Positions 1 to 10,473 of a DNA stretch of 64,000 nt are shown here, piece after piece. The notes beneath the pieces were generated by a model that saw only the letters and a program-made list of their open reading frames with translations, was not told the origin of the DNA and did not search any database. The position numbers and the translations under genes were made by a program. Source of the DNA: Leifsonia aquatica (GTDB lineage: Bacteria; Actinomycetota; Actinomycetes; Actinomycetales; Microbacteriaceae); contig NZ_JACHVP010000001.1 in NCBI RefSeq assembly GCF_014190775.1, positions 248,001 to 312,000 on the forward strand. Reading direction: 5' to 3'. The stretch's first letter is position 1, and every line of letters starts with the position of its first letter.

Positions 1-1077
1 CCGCAGGGCGCCAGTACCCCGCCGCTCTTCGCCGGCGCTCAGGTTCAGACCGTGACGTCGGACGACCTCGCCGGGCTCGCCGCCGCCGCGTGCGCGGAGC
101 CGGCCGCGGACATCTGGCTCGTCGCGGGGGCGACATCGCTCGGTCAGACGAGCCTCGTCCTGCTGGCCAACCCGACCTCCGTCGACGCGACGGTGTCGCT
201 CAGCATCTACACCGAGACCGGCGTCGTCAGCGCGCCCGGCGCGACCGGGATCACCGTCCCGGCCGGCGGTCAGAAGGTGATCCCGCTCGCGGGCCTCGCA
301 CCCGCCGCCGCCGCACCGGTCGTCCATGTCCAGACGACGGGCGGCGAGGTCGTCGCCACGATGCAGCAGAGCTTCGAGCAGGGCATCCAGCCCCAGGGAG
401 TGGAGCTCACCGGCGGCACGGGCGCTCCGTCGCGTCAGCAGATCATCTCCGGGATGACGATCGTCAACCTCGCGGCCGTGACGGCCGCGGAATCCGGTGA
501 GAACGTCGGCGTGGAGTTCCCTGCCCTCCGGATCTTCGTCCCCGGCAGCACGGACGCCGACGTCACGGTCGGCGTCGTGGGGGAGGAGGGGACCGCAGCC
601 GGAACCTCGCACGCTCAGACGGTGAAGGCCGGCAATGTCGCGGAGATTCCCCTCGATGACCTGAAGGACGGGAGCTACACCGTCACCGTCAACTCGTCGG
701 TGCCGGTCGTCGCGGCCGCGAGGACGACGCGCATCGGCGCGTCGAAGCGCGATTTCTCCTGGTTCGTCTCGTCCTCTCCGCTGAACGACACGCTGCTCGC
801 GGCCGTGCCCAACGGTCCGGGCGGGGCGCTGCACTTCGCCAATGCCGGTGAGGAGGACCGCACGGTCACGATCACACCGGCCGGAGGGAAGGCCACCACT
901 CTCGTCGTCCCGGCGGAAGGCTCGGCGCACGTCCCGGTGACCGCTACCCGGTACACGATCGACGGCGCCGAGGGTTTGCGCGCGAGTGTGAGCTTCGGGG
1001 CCGACGGAGCGAGCAGCACGTTCGCACTTGCGCCGCCCGGGCCTCTCGCCGCTCCGATCGAGGTCTACCCCCGCTGA
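1..1077 (+). CDS. DUF5719 family protein (5' end outside window)
   Basis: The reading frame is open from the first base, so the gene begins upstream and 358 C-terminal residues are visible. The protein is rich in Val, Thr, Ala and Gly and reads as successive beta-strand repeats, with no catalytic motif or membrane segment in the visible part. It resembles DUF5719, a family of secreted or envelope-anchored actinobacterial proteins encoded just before the Rv3259/DUF3499/manB genes, and the neighbours here fit that. A signal or anchor would lie in the missing N-terminus. The function is unknown. It is convergent with the next gene, with 16 bases between the stops. Confidence 0.75.
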   Translation, partial: PQGASTPPLFAGAQVQTVTSDDLAGLAAAACAEPAADIWLVAGATSLGQTSLVLLANPTSVDATVSLSIYTETGVVSAPGATGITVPAGGQKVIPLAGLAPAAAAPVVHVQTTGGEVVATMQQSFEQGIQPQGVELTGGTGAPSRQQIISGMTIVNLAAVTAAESGENVGVEFPALRIFVPGSTDADVTVGVVGEEGTAAGTSHAQTVKAGNVAEIPLDDLKDGSYTVTVNSSVPVVAAARTTRIGASKRDFSWFVSSSPLNDTLLAAVPNGPGGALHFANAGEEDRTVTITPAGGKATTLVVPAEGSAHVPVTATRYTIDGAEGLRASVSFGADGASSTFALAPPGPLAAPIEVYPR

Positions 1078-1093
1078 CGGTGACCGTGCGACG

Positions 1094-1537
1094 TCAGAAG
1101 TGACGGAACCGATCCGGTGCGAGGTCCCACGGGTCCTTGCCGAGCAGCTCGGCGACGGCGCGGAAGACGCAGCCCTCGATATACATGCGCCGGTGGATGT
1201 CGTCTTCGCGGTGCAGCTTCGTCAACCGCTGGATGGGCACCCGGTAGAACACGATGCGGCGCCGGGAGTGGTCGACGCGCCAGCGGTCCACCCCGTCCGT
1301 GCCGGTGTTGCCGATCGGCGTCGCCGCGACTTCGAAGTGGACGTCCGCCAGTTCCTCCGGCCAGACGCCCTTGAGGTAGTCGGCGGTGGAGGCCACGGTC
1401 ATGTCGAAGAAGTCGATGCGGTTCTGCAGCATCGGCAGGTGCGGCCCCGTCACCGGTCCGCGGGCGCCGCGGCCGTGCCTGCTGCGCCAGCGGCTGGTGG
1501 CCGGCGGCTGGCTGCTGGTGCGGCGGTTGCGGGGCAT
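1094..1537 (-). CDS. Metallopeptidase-family (zincin-like) protein
   Basis: 147 residues. The N-terminal 35 residues are Arg/Pro-rich and probably disordered. The C-terminal 100 residues (starting near LPMLQNRIDFFDMTV) match the actinobacterial zincin-1/DUF1025 family, equivalent by position to Rv3259. The HExxH zinc site of active members is not visible; the matching helix reads RRMYIEGCVFRAVAELLG. Proteolytic activity is therefore doubtful. The ATG start at 1537 has a -10 box (TAGGAT) 6 nt upstream, which suggests a leaderless transcript. It diverges from the DUF3499 gene. Confidence 0.8.
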   Translation of the reverse strand: MPRNRRTSSQPPATSRWRSRHGRGARGPVTGPHLPMLQNRIDFFDMTVASTADYLKGVWPEELADVHFEVAATPIGNTGTDGVDRWRVDHSRRRIVFYRVPIQRLTKLHREDDIHRRMYIEGCVFRAVAELLGKDPWDLAPDRFRHF

Positions 1538-1543
1538 GTCGCC

Positions 1544-1549
1544 ATCCTA
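1544..1549 (-). promoter_or_regulatory. -10 box TAGGAT of the zincin-like gene
   Basis: TAGGAT on the minus strand, 6 nt before the ATG at 1537. The spacing puts the transcript start at or next to the start codon. No clear -35 is seen. Confidence 0.5.
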
Positions 1550-1566
1550 CGTCGCACGGGCTCGGG

Positions 1567-1572
1567 TAGTCT
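1567..1572 (+). promoter_or_regulatory. -10 box TAGTCT of the DUF3499 gene
   Basis: TAGTCT lies 7 nt before the ATG at 1580, leaving no room for a ribosome binding site. This suggests a leaderless mRNA. Confidence 0.5.
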
Positions 1573-1579
1573 GAGCCCG

Positions 1580-1801
1580 ATGTTGAGCCGTCCGTGTTCC
1601 CGTGTCGCGTGTCCGCGCGATGCCGTCGCCACGCTCACGTACGTCTACGCGGACTCGATGGCCGTCCTCGGCCCCTTGAGCCTCTCGCACGAGCCGCACA
1701 CGTACGATCTGTGCGCCATCCACGCCGAGCGGCTCTCGGCGCCGCAGGGATGGAGCATCGTGCGCCACGAGGTCTTCGGTGAAGTAGGTTATGGGTCGTG
1801 A
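1580..1801 (+). CDS. DUF3499 small protein
   Basis: 73 residues beginning MLSRPCSRVAC. Cys6 and Cys11 near the N-terminus and a later Cys-x-x-His (CAIHAE) suggest a small zinc-ribbon-like fold, as in the DUF3499 family (Rv3258c equivalent). That family is found almost only next to manB in Actinobacteria. The role is unknown. The longer frame running from 1028 has no support, whereas the ATG at 1580 fits family length and has a -10 box just upstream. The stop overlaps the GTG of manB (GTGA). Confidence 0.85.
   Translation: MLSRPCSRVACPRDAVATLTYVYADSMAVLGPLSLSHEPHTYDLCAIHAERLSAPQGWSIVRHEVFGEVGYGS
1785..1790 (+). promoter_or_regulatory. -10 box TAGGTT inside DUF3499, ahead of manB
   Basis: TAGGTT ends 7 nt before the GTG of manB. 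manB may have its own leaderless promoter as well as readthrough from DUF3499. Confidence 0.4.
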
Positions 1802-3234
1802 ACCGACGCGATCCCGATGACCTCCGTACCTCTCTCGACTCCGTCGTCAAGGCCTACGACATCCGTGGGCTGGTCGGCGAGCAGCTGACCCCCGAGGTCG
1901 TCGAGGCCATCGGCGCCGCCTTCGTCGACGAGGTCGGCGCGGCCGGCGGAGACCTGGTCGTCGGGCACGACATGCGCGACAGCTCTCCGGGGTTCGCTGA
2001 GGCGTTCGCCCGCGGTGCGCAGGCGCGCGGCGCCGACGTCGTCTCGATCGGACTCTGCTCGACGGACGAGTCGTATTACGCCTCGGGCGCCCTCGCGGCT
2101 CCCGCCGCGATGTTCACCGCCAGTCACAACCCGGCGACGTACAACGGCATCAAGCTCTCCCGCGCGGGCGCGCAGGGGCTGAGCATGGACACCGGGCTCT
2201 CGGGTGTGCGAGACCGCGCCGCCGCGTTCCTCGCCGACGGCGTCGCGCCGGTGCCGACCCCGGGCTCGTTCCGCGCGGAGGACGTCCTCGCCTCGTACGC
2301 GGCCTACCTCCGTTCGCTCGTCGATCTGAGCGGCATCCGCCCGATCACCGTCGTCGTGGACGCGGGCAACGGCATGGGCGGCCTCACGGTCCCGTCGGTG
2401 CTGGGCGAGGAGGCGGGCCTTCCGGCCCTCCCCATCACGATCGTCCCGCTCTACTTCGAACTGGACGGCACGTTCCCGAACCACGAGGCCAACCCGCTGG
2501 AGCCCTCGAACCTCGTCGATCTGCAGAAGGCCGTCGTCGAGCACGGCGCCGATCTGGGACTCGCCTTCGACGGCGACGCCGACCGCTGCTTCGTCGTCGA
2601 CGAGAACGGCGACGCGGTCAACCCGTCGGCCGTCGCCGCGATCGTGGCGCTGCGCGAGATCGCGCGGGCCCGCGCCACGGACCCCGACGCCGAGATCACC
2701 GTCATCCACAACCTCATCACGTCCAACATCGTCCCCGAGACGATCGAGGCCGCGGGCGCCACCCCTCTGCGCACCCGTGTCGGGCACTCGCTGATCAAGG
2801 CCGCGATGCGCGAATCCGGCGCCGTCTTCGGCGGCGAGCACTCGGCGCACTACTACTTCCGCGACTTCTGGAGCGCCGACAACGGGATGCTGGCGGCGAT
2901 GCACCTGCTCGCGGAGTTCGGTGGTCAGGAGCGCCCCCTGTCCGAGCTGGCGTCCGCGTTCTCGCCGTACGCGCAGTCGGGCGAGATCAACTCGACCATC
3001 GACGACGTCCCCGGCGCGTTCACCCGCATCGTGGAGGCCTTCGCCTCTCGAGCCGAGTTCGACGAGCTCGACGGCCTGACGGTCGTCGGACAGGTCGGCC
3101 AGGACGAACCGTTCTGGTGGTTCTCGGTGCGCTCCTCCAACACGGAGCCGCTCCTCCGGCTGAACGTGGAGGCCGCGGACACGTCGACGATGGCGCGCAT
3201 CCGCGACGAGGTCCTCGCGCTCATCCGCGCCTGA
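1798..3234 (+). CDS. manB: Phosphomannomutase/phosphoglucomutase
   Basis: 478 residues, the normal length for the alpha-D-phosphohexomutase family. It interconverts mannose-6-P and mannose-1-P (and probably glucose phosphates), the entry to GDP-mannose for mannosylated lipids and glycans. The phosphoserine loop TASHNP has Ser109, the metal loop DGDADR begins at residue 258, the sugar-recognition segment GGEHSAH is present, and the phosphate-binding loop SSNTEP spans about 446-451, so all four active-site loops are intact. The GTG start overlaps the stop of DUF3499. The usual partner manA is not next to it here. Confidence 0.96.
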   Translation: MNRRDPDDLRTSLDSVVKAYDIRGLVGEQLTPEVVEAIGAAFVDEVGAAGGDLVVGHDMRDSSPGFAEAFARGAQARGADVVSIGLCSTDESYYASGALAAPAAMFTASHNPATYNGIKLSRAGAQGLSMDTGLSGVRDRAAAFLADGVAPVPTPGSFRAEDVLASYAAYLRSLVDLSGIRPITVVVDAGNGMGGLTVPSVLGEEAGLPALPITIVPLYFELDGTFPNHEANPLEPSNLVDLQKAVVEHGADLGLAFDGDADRCFVVDENGDAVNPSAVAAIVALREIARARATDPDAEITVIHNLITSNIVPETIEAAGATPLRTRVGHSLIKAAMRESGAVFGGEHSAHYYFRDFWSADNGMLAAMHLLAEFGGQERPLSELASAFSPYAQSGEINSTIDDVPGAFTRIVEAFASRAEFDELDGLTVVGQVGQDEPFWWFSVRSSNTEPLLRLNVEAADTSTMARIRDEVLALIRA

Positions 3235-3279
3235 CGGCGCCCCGTCGTCATCCGGGGCCCGCTCCCGGTCGCGCAATGC

Positions 3280-3285
3280 GAGAAT
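3280..3285 (+). promoter_or_regulatory. Possible -10 box GAGAAT before ahcY
   Basis: GAGAAT lies 7 nt before the ATG at 3293. The same GAGAAT-(6-7 nt)-ATG arrangement precedes metX and the SDR gene in this window. It is a weak match to TANNNT, so only tentative. Confidence 0.3.
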
Positions 3286-3292
3286 GGGTGCC

Positions 3293-4776
<1,484 letters not shown>

Positions 4777-4777
<1 letters not shown>

Positions 4778-5325
4778 TGACACTCGAATTCACCGACCGC
4801 GAGCTGCCCGGCGGCCTGATCCTGCGCGTGCGCACGGAGCAGGACGCCGCGGCCCTCTCGGCTGCCTACGTCCGCAACCGTGGCCATCTCGCGCCGTGGG
4901 ATCCGACCCGCACGGAGGAGTTCTTCACCGAGGCGGGGCAACTCGCCCGCACGCGTGAGCTGCTCGCCCTGCGCGACCTCGACTCGGGCCTCCCGCTCGT
5001 CCTCGTGGACGGCGACGAGATCGCCGGGGGGATCGACCTCAGCAACATCGTCCGCGGGGCCTTCCAGAGCGCCATGGTGGGCTACTGGCTCGACCGTGCG
5101 CACACGGGCAAGGGGCTCGCCTCGGCGGCCCTCAGCGCCGTGCTGGACGCCGCGCGCGGATTCGGGCTCCACCGCGTCCAGGCTGCGACGTTGCTCGCCA
5201 ACCATGCGTCTCAGTCCGTGCTGACGCGCGCCGGGTTCGAGCGCATCGGCGTCGCGCCGGACTACCTGCAGATCGCCGGACGCTGGCAGGACCACGTGCT
5301 GTTCCAGCGCATCCTGCACGACTGA
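4777..5325 (+). CDS. GNAT N-acetyltransferase, RimJ/RimL type
   Basis: 182 residues. The fold follows the GNAT family: a central acetyl-CoA segment (GYWLDRAHTGKGLAS, containing the R/Q-x-x-G-x-G/A-like loop) around residues 103-117, then HRVQAATLLANHASQSVLTRAGF typical of RimJ/RimL enzymes that acetylate N-terminal amines or small molecules. The substrate cannot be inferred. It overlaps the ahcY stop by one base, so translation is coupled, an unusual partner for ahcY. It is convergent with the cyclase-family gene 7 bases downstream. Confidence 0.9.
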
Positions 5326-5332
5326 GCCGCGG

Positions 5333-6265
5333 TCAGAGCTCCGCGAACGCGCGGACGGGGAACGTCCCGAATCCCTCGACGGCCGGGGGCGCGGCGGTGA
5401 AACGCGCGCCGCGGGCCGGGAGCTCGCCGAGGCGGGTGAGGTGCTCGACCACGTGCACCCCCTCGGCGAGGAGCAGGGAGTGGACCGGCCGTGCGCCGCC
5501 GCCCTCGGTGTCGTCGATGTTGAGCGAGTCGATCCCGACGAGCGCGGCGCCCTGCCCGGCGAGGTAAGCCGCTGCCTCCTCGGTGAGGTACGGCGCGCCG
5601 CTCGCGTAGGCGGGAGTGCCGAAGTGCGCATCCCAGCCGGTGTGCACCAGCACGGCCGCGCCGGCGACCTCGCGGTCGAAGAAGACCTCGGCCGGGACGC
5701 CGCGGCTGGTCGAATCGTCGACGTGCACGACCTCCGCTCGCAGACCGACGAGTGTGGAGAGGTCGAGCGATGCCAGATCGCCGCCGTCCGCGTAGCGGTG
5801 GTACGGGCTGTCGAGGTAGGTGCCCGTGTTCCCGATCATGGTGATCACATCCATGGCGAACTCCGTCCCGGGGGCATACCGCGCTCGGGAGTCCTCACGG
5901 GTGAGGTGCGGCGTGATGACCGGAGCGGGGAGCCCGGGATAGGTGACGAGCCCAGCGCGGATGGTGTGGCTGAGATCGACGACCCGGCGCGCGTTCGGCG
6001 CATCCGGCGCATCCGGCGCGGACGCCGTGTCGATGCCGCGGCTTCCGCGGTGCTGCTCCTCGACGATGCGCAGACCGGACAGCTGCACGCTGCTCACCAG
6101 CGCCAGGCCGAGGTGCTGGACGAACAGTCGAGCGACGTCGGCCTCCGCGACGTCTGCGCTGGGCAGGTCGAGCCGGAACCCCTCCGCGCTGAGGCCGCCC
6201 CCGTTCGCGAACGCGACGGTCGCATCGAAGTGCGCGCGGTAGTCGGCGGTGCTGCTCTCGGTCAC
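5333..6265 (-). CDS. Cyclase-family protein (kynurenine-formamidase-like) with altered metal motif
   Basis: 310 residues. Residues about 95-300 are a cyclase/arylformamidase domain (VVDLSHTI, later VGIDSLNIDD and VHSLLLAEGVHVVEHL). The signature H-x-G-T-H-x-D-x-P-x-H of zinc enzymes reads N-T-G-T-Y-L-D-S-P-Y-H here: two metal-binding histidines are Asn and Tyr, while Asp and the last His remain. Residues 1-75 form a separate N-terminal segment (FANGGGLSAEGFRLDLP). A short repeated run of D-A-P links the two parts. The substrate is unknown; hydrolase activity without the normal zinc site is uncertain. There is no operon partner on this strand. Confidence 0.8.
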   Translation of the reverse strand: MTESSTADYRAHFDATVAFANGGGLSAEGFRLDLPSADVAEADVARLFVQHLGLALVSSVQLSGLRIVEEQHRGSRGIDTASAPDAPDAPNARRVVDLSHTIRAGLVTYPGLPAPVITPHLTREDSRARYAPGTEFAMDVITMIGNTGTYLDSPYHRYADGGDLASLDLSTLVGLRAEVVHVDDSTSRGVPAEVFFDREVAGAAVLVHTGWDAHFGTPAYASGAPYLTEEAAAYLAGQGAALVGIDSLNIDDTEGGGARPVHSLLLAEGVHVVEHLTRLGELPARGARFTAAPPAVEGFGTFPVRAFAEL

Positions 6266-6272
6266 GATGCTC

Positions 6273-7112
6273 CTAGCGGTCGGGGAACGCGTGCGGGAGA
6301 CCCTCCAGCACGGGGGCGAGGCGGTCCAGGCGCTGCTGCTCGAGGGCGAGGCCCCGCGCGTCGCGCTGGCGGCGCAGCAGCGCCACCCCGACCAGGAAGG
6401 TCTCGGCGTCCACGTCCGGCAGCGGCGACACGAACGCGGACGCCTCGCGGGCGAGCTCGGTGCTCAAACCGTACCGTGCCGCCGGTGTGAGCTGCGGAGC
6501 CTGCCGCACGAACTGCGCGATCCGGCGCGACAGCCGGTCCGGGAGGCGGCCGACATCGGCCGTCGCTGCCCACCCGGAGAGAGCGGGCGAGAGATAGAGG
6601 TCGAGAGGACGCGGCGCGGGAACGCGCACGAGCTGGCTGTACGTCCCTGCGAGCAGATCGCCCAGCCGCTTGGACCGGGTGTTCAGCAGACCCACCAGGG
6701 CGGCGATCCCGCCGACGGTCATGAAGATCTCCAGCACGCCGGTCAGGGCGCGGATGAATGCGTGGCGGAAGCCGATCGCGCCGCCGTCGTCGCGCACGAT
6801 GCGGGCGCCCACGGCCAGCTTGCCGAGCGACCGACCACGGGAGGCGAGCTCCACCGTGAGCGGTATCACGACCGTACCGAAGACGAGGATCAGGACGACC
6901 AGAGCGCGCACGAGCGCCTCGTCCAGGCCTCCACCCGTCGCGACGAGCAGAAGCACGCAGCCCAGCATGACGAGCATGTAGACGACCCAGTCGATGAACG
7001 TGCCCGCGGCACGCAGGATGTAGCTGGCCGGCTTGACGTCGAGGGTGACGGCCTCGCCGGTCACCAGTTCGCGCTCGACCGGCTCCGGGAACGCGTCCGC
7101 CGCTGCCGTCAT
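6273..7112 (-). CDS. RDD-family membrane protein
   Basis: 279 residues from the ATG at 7112. An in-frame ATG at 7121 also exists, but the -10-like TTGAAT lies 7 nt before 7112. The N-terminal half is an RDD domain: the Arg of YILRAAGTFIDW and the Asp residues of the first helix, then two further membrane segments (VVYMLVMLGCVLLLV and ALVVLILVFGTVVIPLTV). The C-terminal half is soluble. RDD proteins are commonly found beside SpoIIM-like and DUF58/MoxR genes, and the gene here diverges from a SpoIIM-like gene. Roles proposed for the family include ion exchange; none is shown here. Confidence 0.85.
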   Translation of the reverse strand: MTAAADAFPEPVERELVTGEAVTLDVKPASYILRAAGTFIDWVVYMLVMLGCVLLLVATGGGLDEALVRALVVLILVFGTVVIPLTVELASRGRSLGKLAVGARIVRDDGGAIGFRHAFIRALTGVLEIFMTVGGIAALVGLLNTRSKRLGDLLAGTYSQLVRVPAPRPLDLYLSPALSGWAATADVGRLPDRLSRRIAQFVRQAPQLTPAARYGLSTELAREASAFVSPLPDVDAETFLVGVALLRRQRDARGLALEQQRLDRLAPVLEGLPHAFPDR

Positions 7113-7115
7113 GGC

Positions 7116-7125
7116 TATCATTCAA
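7116..7125. promoter_or_regulatory. Overlapping divergent -10 boxes of the RDD and SpoIIM-like genes
   Basis: TATCAT (7116-7121, plus) lies 8 nt before the ATG at 7130, and TTGAAT (7125-7120, minus) lies 7 nt before the ATG at 7112. The two hexamers share two bases, and the start codons are only 17 bases apart. RNA polymerase cannot occupy both at once. Confidence 0.4.
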
Positions 7126-7129
7126 GCAG

Positions 7130-8125
7130 ATGGATCTCGACGCATACACCGCAGCGCGCAGCGCCGACTGGGACCGGCTGGCCCAGCTGGCGAAGAAGGG
7201 GCGCCTCGACGGCCGCGACGCCGACGAGCTCATCGACCTGTACCAGTCGGGAGCCGCGGATCTCTCGGCGATCCAGACGAGCGCGGGGTCGACGGCGGTG
7301 GGCGATCGCCTCTCGCTCACCCTCTCCACCGCGCGGCTGCGCTTCACCGGCGCGGGTGCCAACCTGTTCTCCCAGATCCCGCGGTTCTTCGCACTCGAGC
7401 TGCCCGCCGCGCTCTACCGCATCCGCTGGATCGTCCTCGCCGTCGCCGCCGTCACCGTCGTGATCGGGACGCTCTACGCGCTGTGGATCACCGGCAACCC
7501 GGACGTGCTGCGCAACCTCGGCAGCGACGCGAACCTCCGGCAGTACGTCGACCACACCTTCATCGACTACTACTCGAACAACCCGGCGTCGTCGTTCGCG
7601 GGCCAGGTGTGGACCAACAACGCCTGGATCGCCGCCCAGTGCATCGCCTTCGGCATCACCGGGCTCTGGGTGCCCTACGTCATCGTCCAGAATGCGGTCG
7701 GCGTCGGGACGGCCGCGGGCGTCATGTTCGCGTACGGCCGCGGGGACGTCATGTTCTCCTACATCCTCCCGCACGGCCTCCTGGAGCTCACCAGCGTCTT
7801 CGTCGCCGCGGCGGCCGGTCTCCGCATCTTCTGGGCGTGGATCGCGCCCGGGGCGCGCACCCGTGCGCAAGCGCTCGCCGAGGACGGTCGCGCCCTGTTC
7901 ACGGTGGCGGTGGGCTGTGCGATCAGCCTGTTCGTCTCGGGCCTGATCGAGGGATTCGTCACGCCGTCGGCACTGCCGGTGTGGGCGAAGATCGCGATCG
8001 GAGCGCTCGCGCTCGCCGCGTTCCTCTTCTACATGATCGTCGTCGGGCGCCGGGCCGTGCGGCTCGGTGAGACGGGCGACCTCGCGGACTTCGACGCCGG
8101 AGCGCGCCGCATCGTCGCGGGCTGA
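7130..8125 (+). CDS. SpoIIM-like (DUF95) membrane protein
   Basis: 331 residues. The N-terminal 95 residues are soluble and helical, followed by a first membrane segment (WIVLAVAAVTVVIGTLYALW) and four more: the central pair around IAFGITGLWVPYVIVQN, then GLLELTSVFVAAAAGLRIF, TVAVGCAISLFVSGLIEGF and IAIGALALAAFLFYMIVV. This is the stage II sporulation protein M/DUF95 fold, which in non-sporulating Actinobacteria travels with RDD, DUF58 and MoxR genes. It is convergent with DUF58 (9 bases between stops). The function outside sporulation is not known. Confidence 0.88.
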   Translation: MDLDAYTAARSADWDRLAQLAKKGRLDGRDADELIDLYQSGAADLSAIQTSAGSTAVGDRLSLTLSTARLRFTGAGANLFSQIPRFFALELPAALYRIRWIVLAVAAVTVVIGTLYALWITGNPDVLRNLGSDANLRQYVDHTFIDYYSNNPASSFAGQVWTNNAWIAAQCIAFGITGLWVPYVIVQNAVGVGTAAGVMFAYGRGDVMFSYILPHGLLELTSVFVAAAAGLRIFWAWIAPGARTRAQALAEDGRALFTVAVGCAISLFVSGLIEGFVTPSALPVWAKIAIGALALAAFLFYMIVVGRRAVRLGETGDLADFDAGARRIVAG

Positions 8126-8134
8126 CCCCCTCCG

Positions 8135-9466
8135 CTACAGCCGGCCGGCCGCCTTGAGCGCGAGGTACCGGTCGGAGAGCGCCGGCGGCAGGTCTTCGGG
8201 TGATCCGGTCACGACATCCCCACCGAGCCGCTGAACGGCGGCAGTGACCCGGCTGAGGTCGAGCAACGAACGTTCGGCGGCGGCGGCGCGGTAGACCTCC
8301 GTACGGTCGCCGCGCTGCCGCGTGGCCACCAGAGTGTCCGGGTCGGTGACGCTCGCCACGACGACCAGGTGCTTGCGCGTCAGCTGGGGGAGGATCGCCA
8401 GCAGACCGCGGGACCCGCCGGGCGCGTCGAGCGACGTCACGAGGACGACGAGCGAACGCTGGCTCGTCATCGCCGCGATCTGGCCGGGAACGGCGGACCA
8501 GTCCATCTCGATGAGCGCCGGATCGATGGTGGCCATCGCGTCGACCATCCGCGAGAGCAGCTCGGGGCCGTTCGCCCCGTGCACCCGACCGCGCACCCTG
8601 CGGTCGTAGGCGAGGAAGTCGACGCGATCGCCGGCACGCGTGGCGAGGGCGGCGAGCAGCAGGGAGGACTCGAACGCCGTGTCGATCCTCGGCTCGTCGG
8701 CGATGCGAGCGGCGGAGGTGCGGGCGCTGTCGACCACGACCACCACACGTCGGTCACGCTCCGGGCGCCAGGTGCGCACCATGACGCGCGCTCCGCTGCC
8801 CCCGGTCGGATCGTGGCGGCGGGCGGTGGCGCGCCAGTCGATGGAGCGCACGTCGTCACCGCGCACGTACTCGCGAAGGGAGTCGAACTCGGTTCCCTGC
8901 CCGCGCAGCAGCACGCTGGTCGTGCCGTCGAGCTCGCGGAGACGCACCAGGCGGGAGGGCAGGTGCTTGCGGGAGGAGAACGGCGGCAGGACCCGGATGC
9001 GCCCGGGAACGGCGAGCGTGGCCTGCCGCGCCCAGAGGTGCAGTGGTCCCCAGGCGCGCACCGTGACCTGGGCGACCCGGCGCTCGCCGCGCCGCCATGG
9101 CCGCAGTGCGACTGTGAGACGCCGGCGCTCACCCGCCGGGAGGTGGAGGGCCTGGCGCGGGGGTGTCGCGCCCGCCGAGGGCTCCCAGGCATCGCGCACT
9201 GTGCCACGAATGGTGCGGCGGCCCGTGTTGGTCACGAAGAGCTCCGAGACGGCCTCCGCGCCGAGGCGCACGCGGGCCGGGATCGAGCGTTCGAGGACGA
9301 CCCGGCGCGGCGACGCGGCGAGGACGAGGTCGATGGCGCCCAGCAGGAGGCAGAGCACGACCCAGGCGCCGAGGGCGGCGTACGCGAGTGCGGCCTCCCC
9401 GCCCAGCAGGACGACGGGGACGACGCCGAGCGCGAGCAGGGCGACGAAGCGTCCGGATACGGTCAT
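8135..9466 (-). CDS. DUF58 domain protein (von Willebrand A-like)
   Basis: 443 residues. Two adjacent N-terminal membrane helices (residues about 8-60) are followed by a beta-rich domain and then DUF58 proper: the signature F-D-S-L-R-E-Y-V-R-G-D-D-V-R-S-I-D-W and a vWA-like core (VVVVVDSARTSA) with a partial MIDAS. DUF58 proteins are the substrates or partners of MoxR AAA+ ATPases encoded next to them. The stop of moxR is 8 bases upstream. The start (ATG at 9466) is preceded by a membrane-anchor N-terminus, so the vWA part should face the cytoplasm. Confidence 0.92.
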   Translation of the reverse strand: MTVSGRFVALLALGVVPVVLLGGEAALAYAALGAWVVLCLLLGAIDLVLAASPRRVVLERSIPARVRLGAEAVSELFVTNTGRRTIRGTVRDAWEPSAGATPPRQALHLPAGERRRLTVALRPWRRGERRVAQVTVRAWGPLHLWARQATLAVPGRIRVLPPFSSRKHLPSRLVRLRELDGTTSVLLRGQGTEFDSLREYVRGDDVRSIDWRATARRHDPTGGSGARVMVRTWRPERDRRVVVVVDSARTSAARIADEPRIDTAFESSLLLAALATRAGDRVDFLAYDRRVRGRVHGANGPELLSRMVDAMATIDPALIEMDWSAVPGQIAAMTSQRSLVVLVTSLDAPGGSRGLLAILPQLTRKHLVVVASVTDPDTLVATRQRGDRTEVYRAAAAERSLLDLSRVTAAVQRLGGDVVTGSPEDLPPALSDRYLALKAAGRL

Positions 9467-9474
9467 GGCGGGCC

Positions 9475-10469
<995 letters not shown>

Positions 10470-10473
<4 letters not shown>

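Noticed and set aside
3235-3292. S-adenosylhomocysteine riboswitch upstream of ahcY
   Set aside because: The spacer between manB and ahcY is only 58 bases, with no conserved riboswitch core visible.
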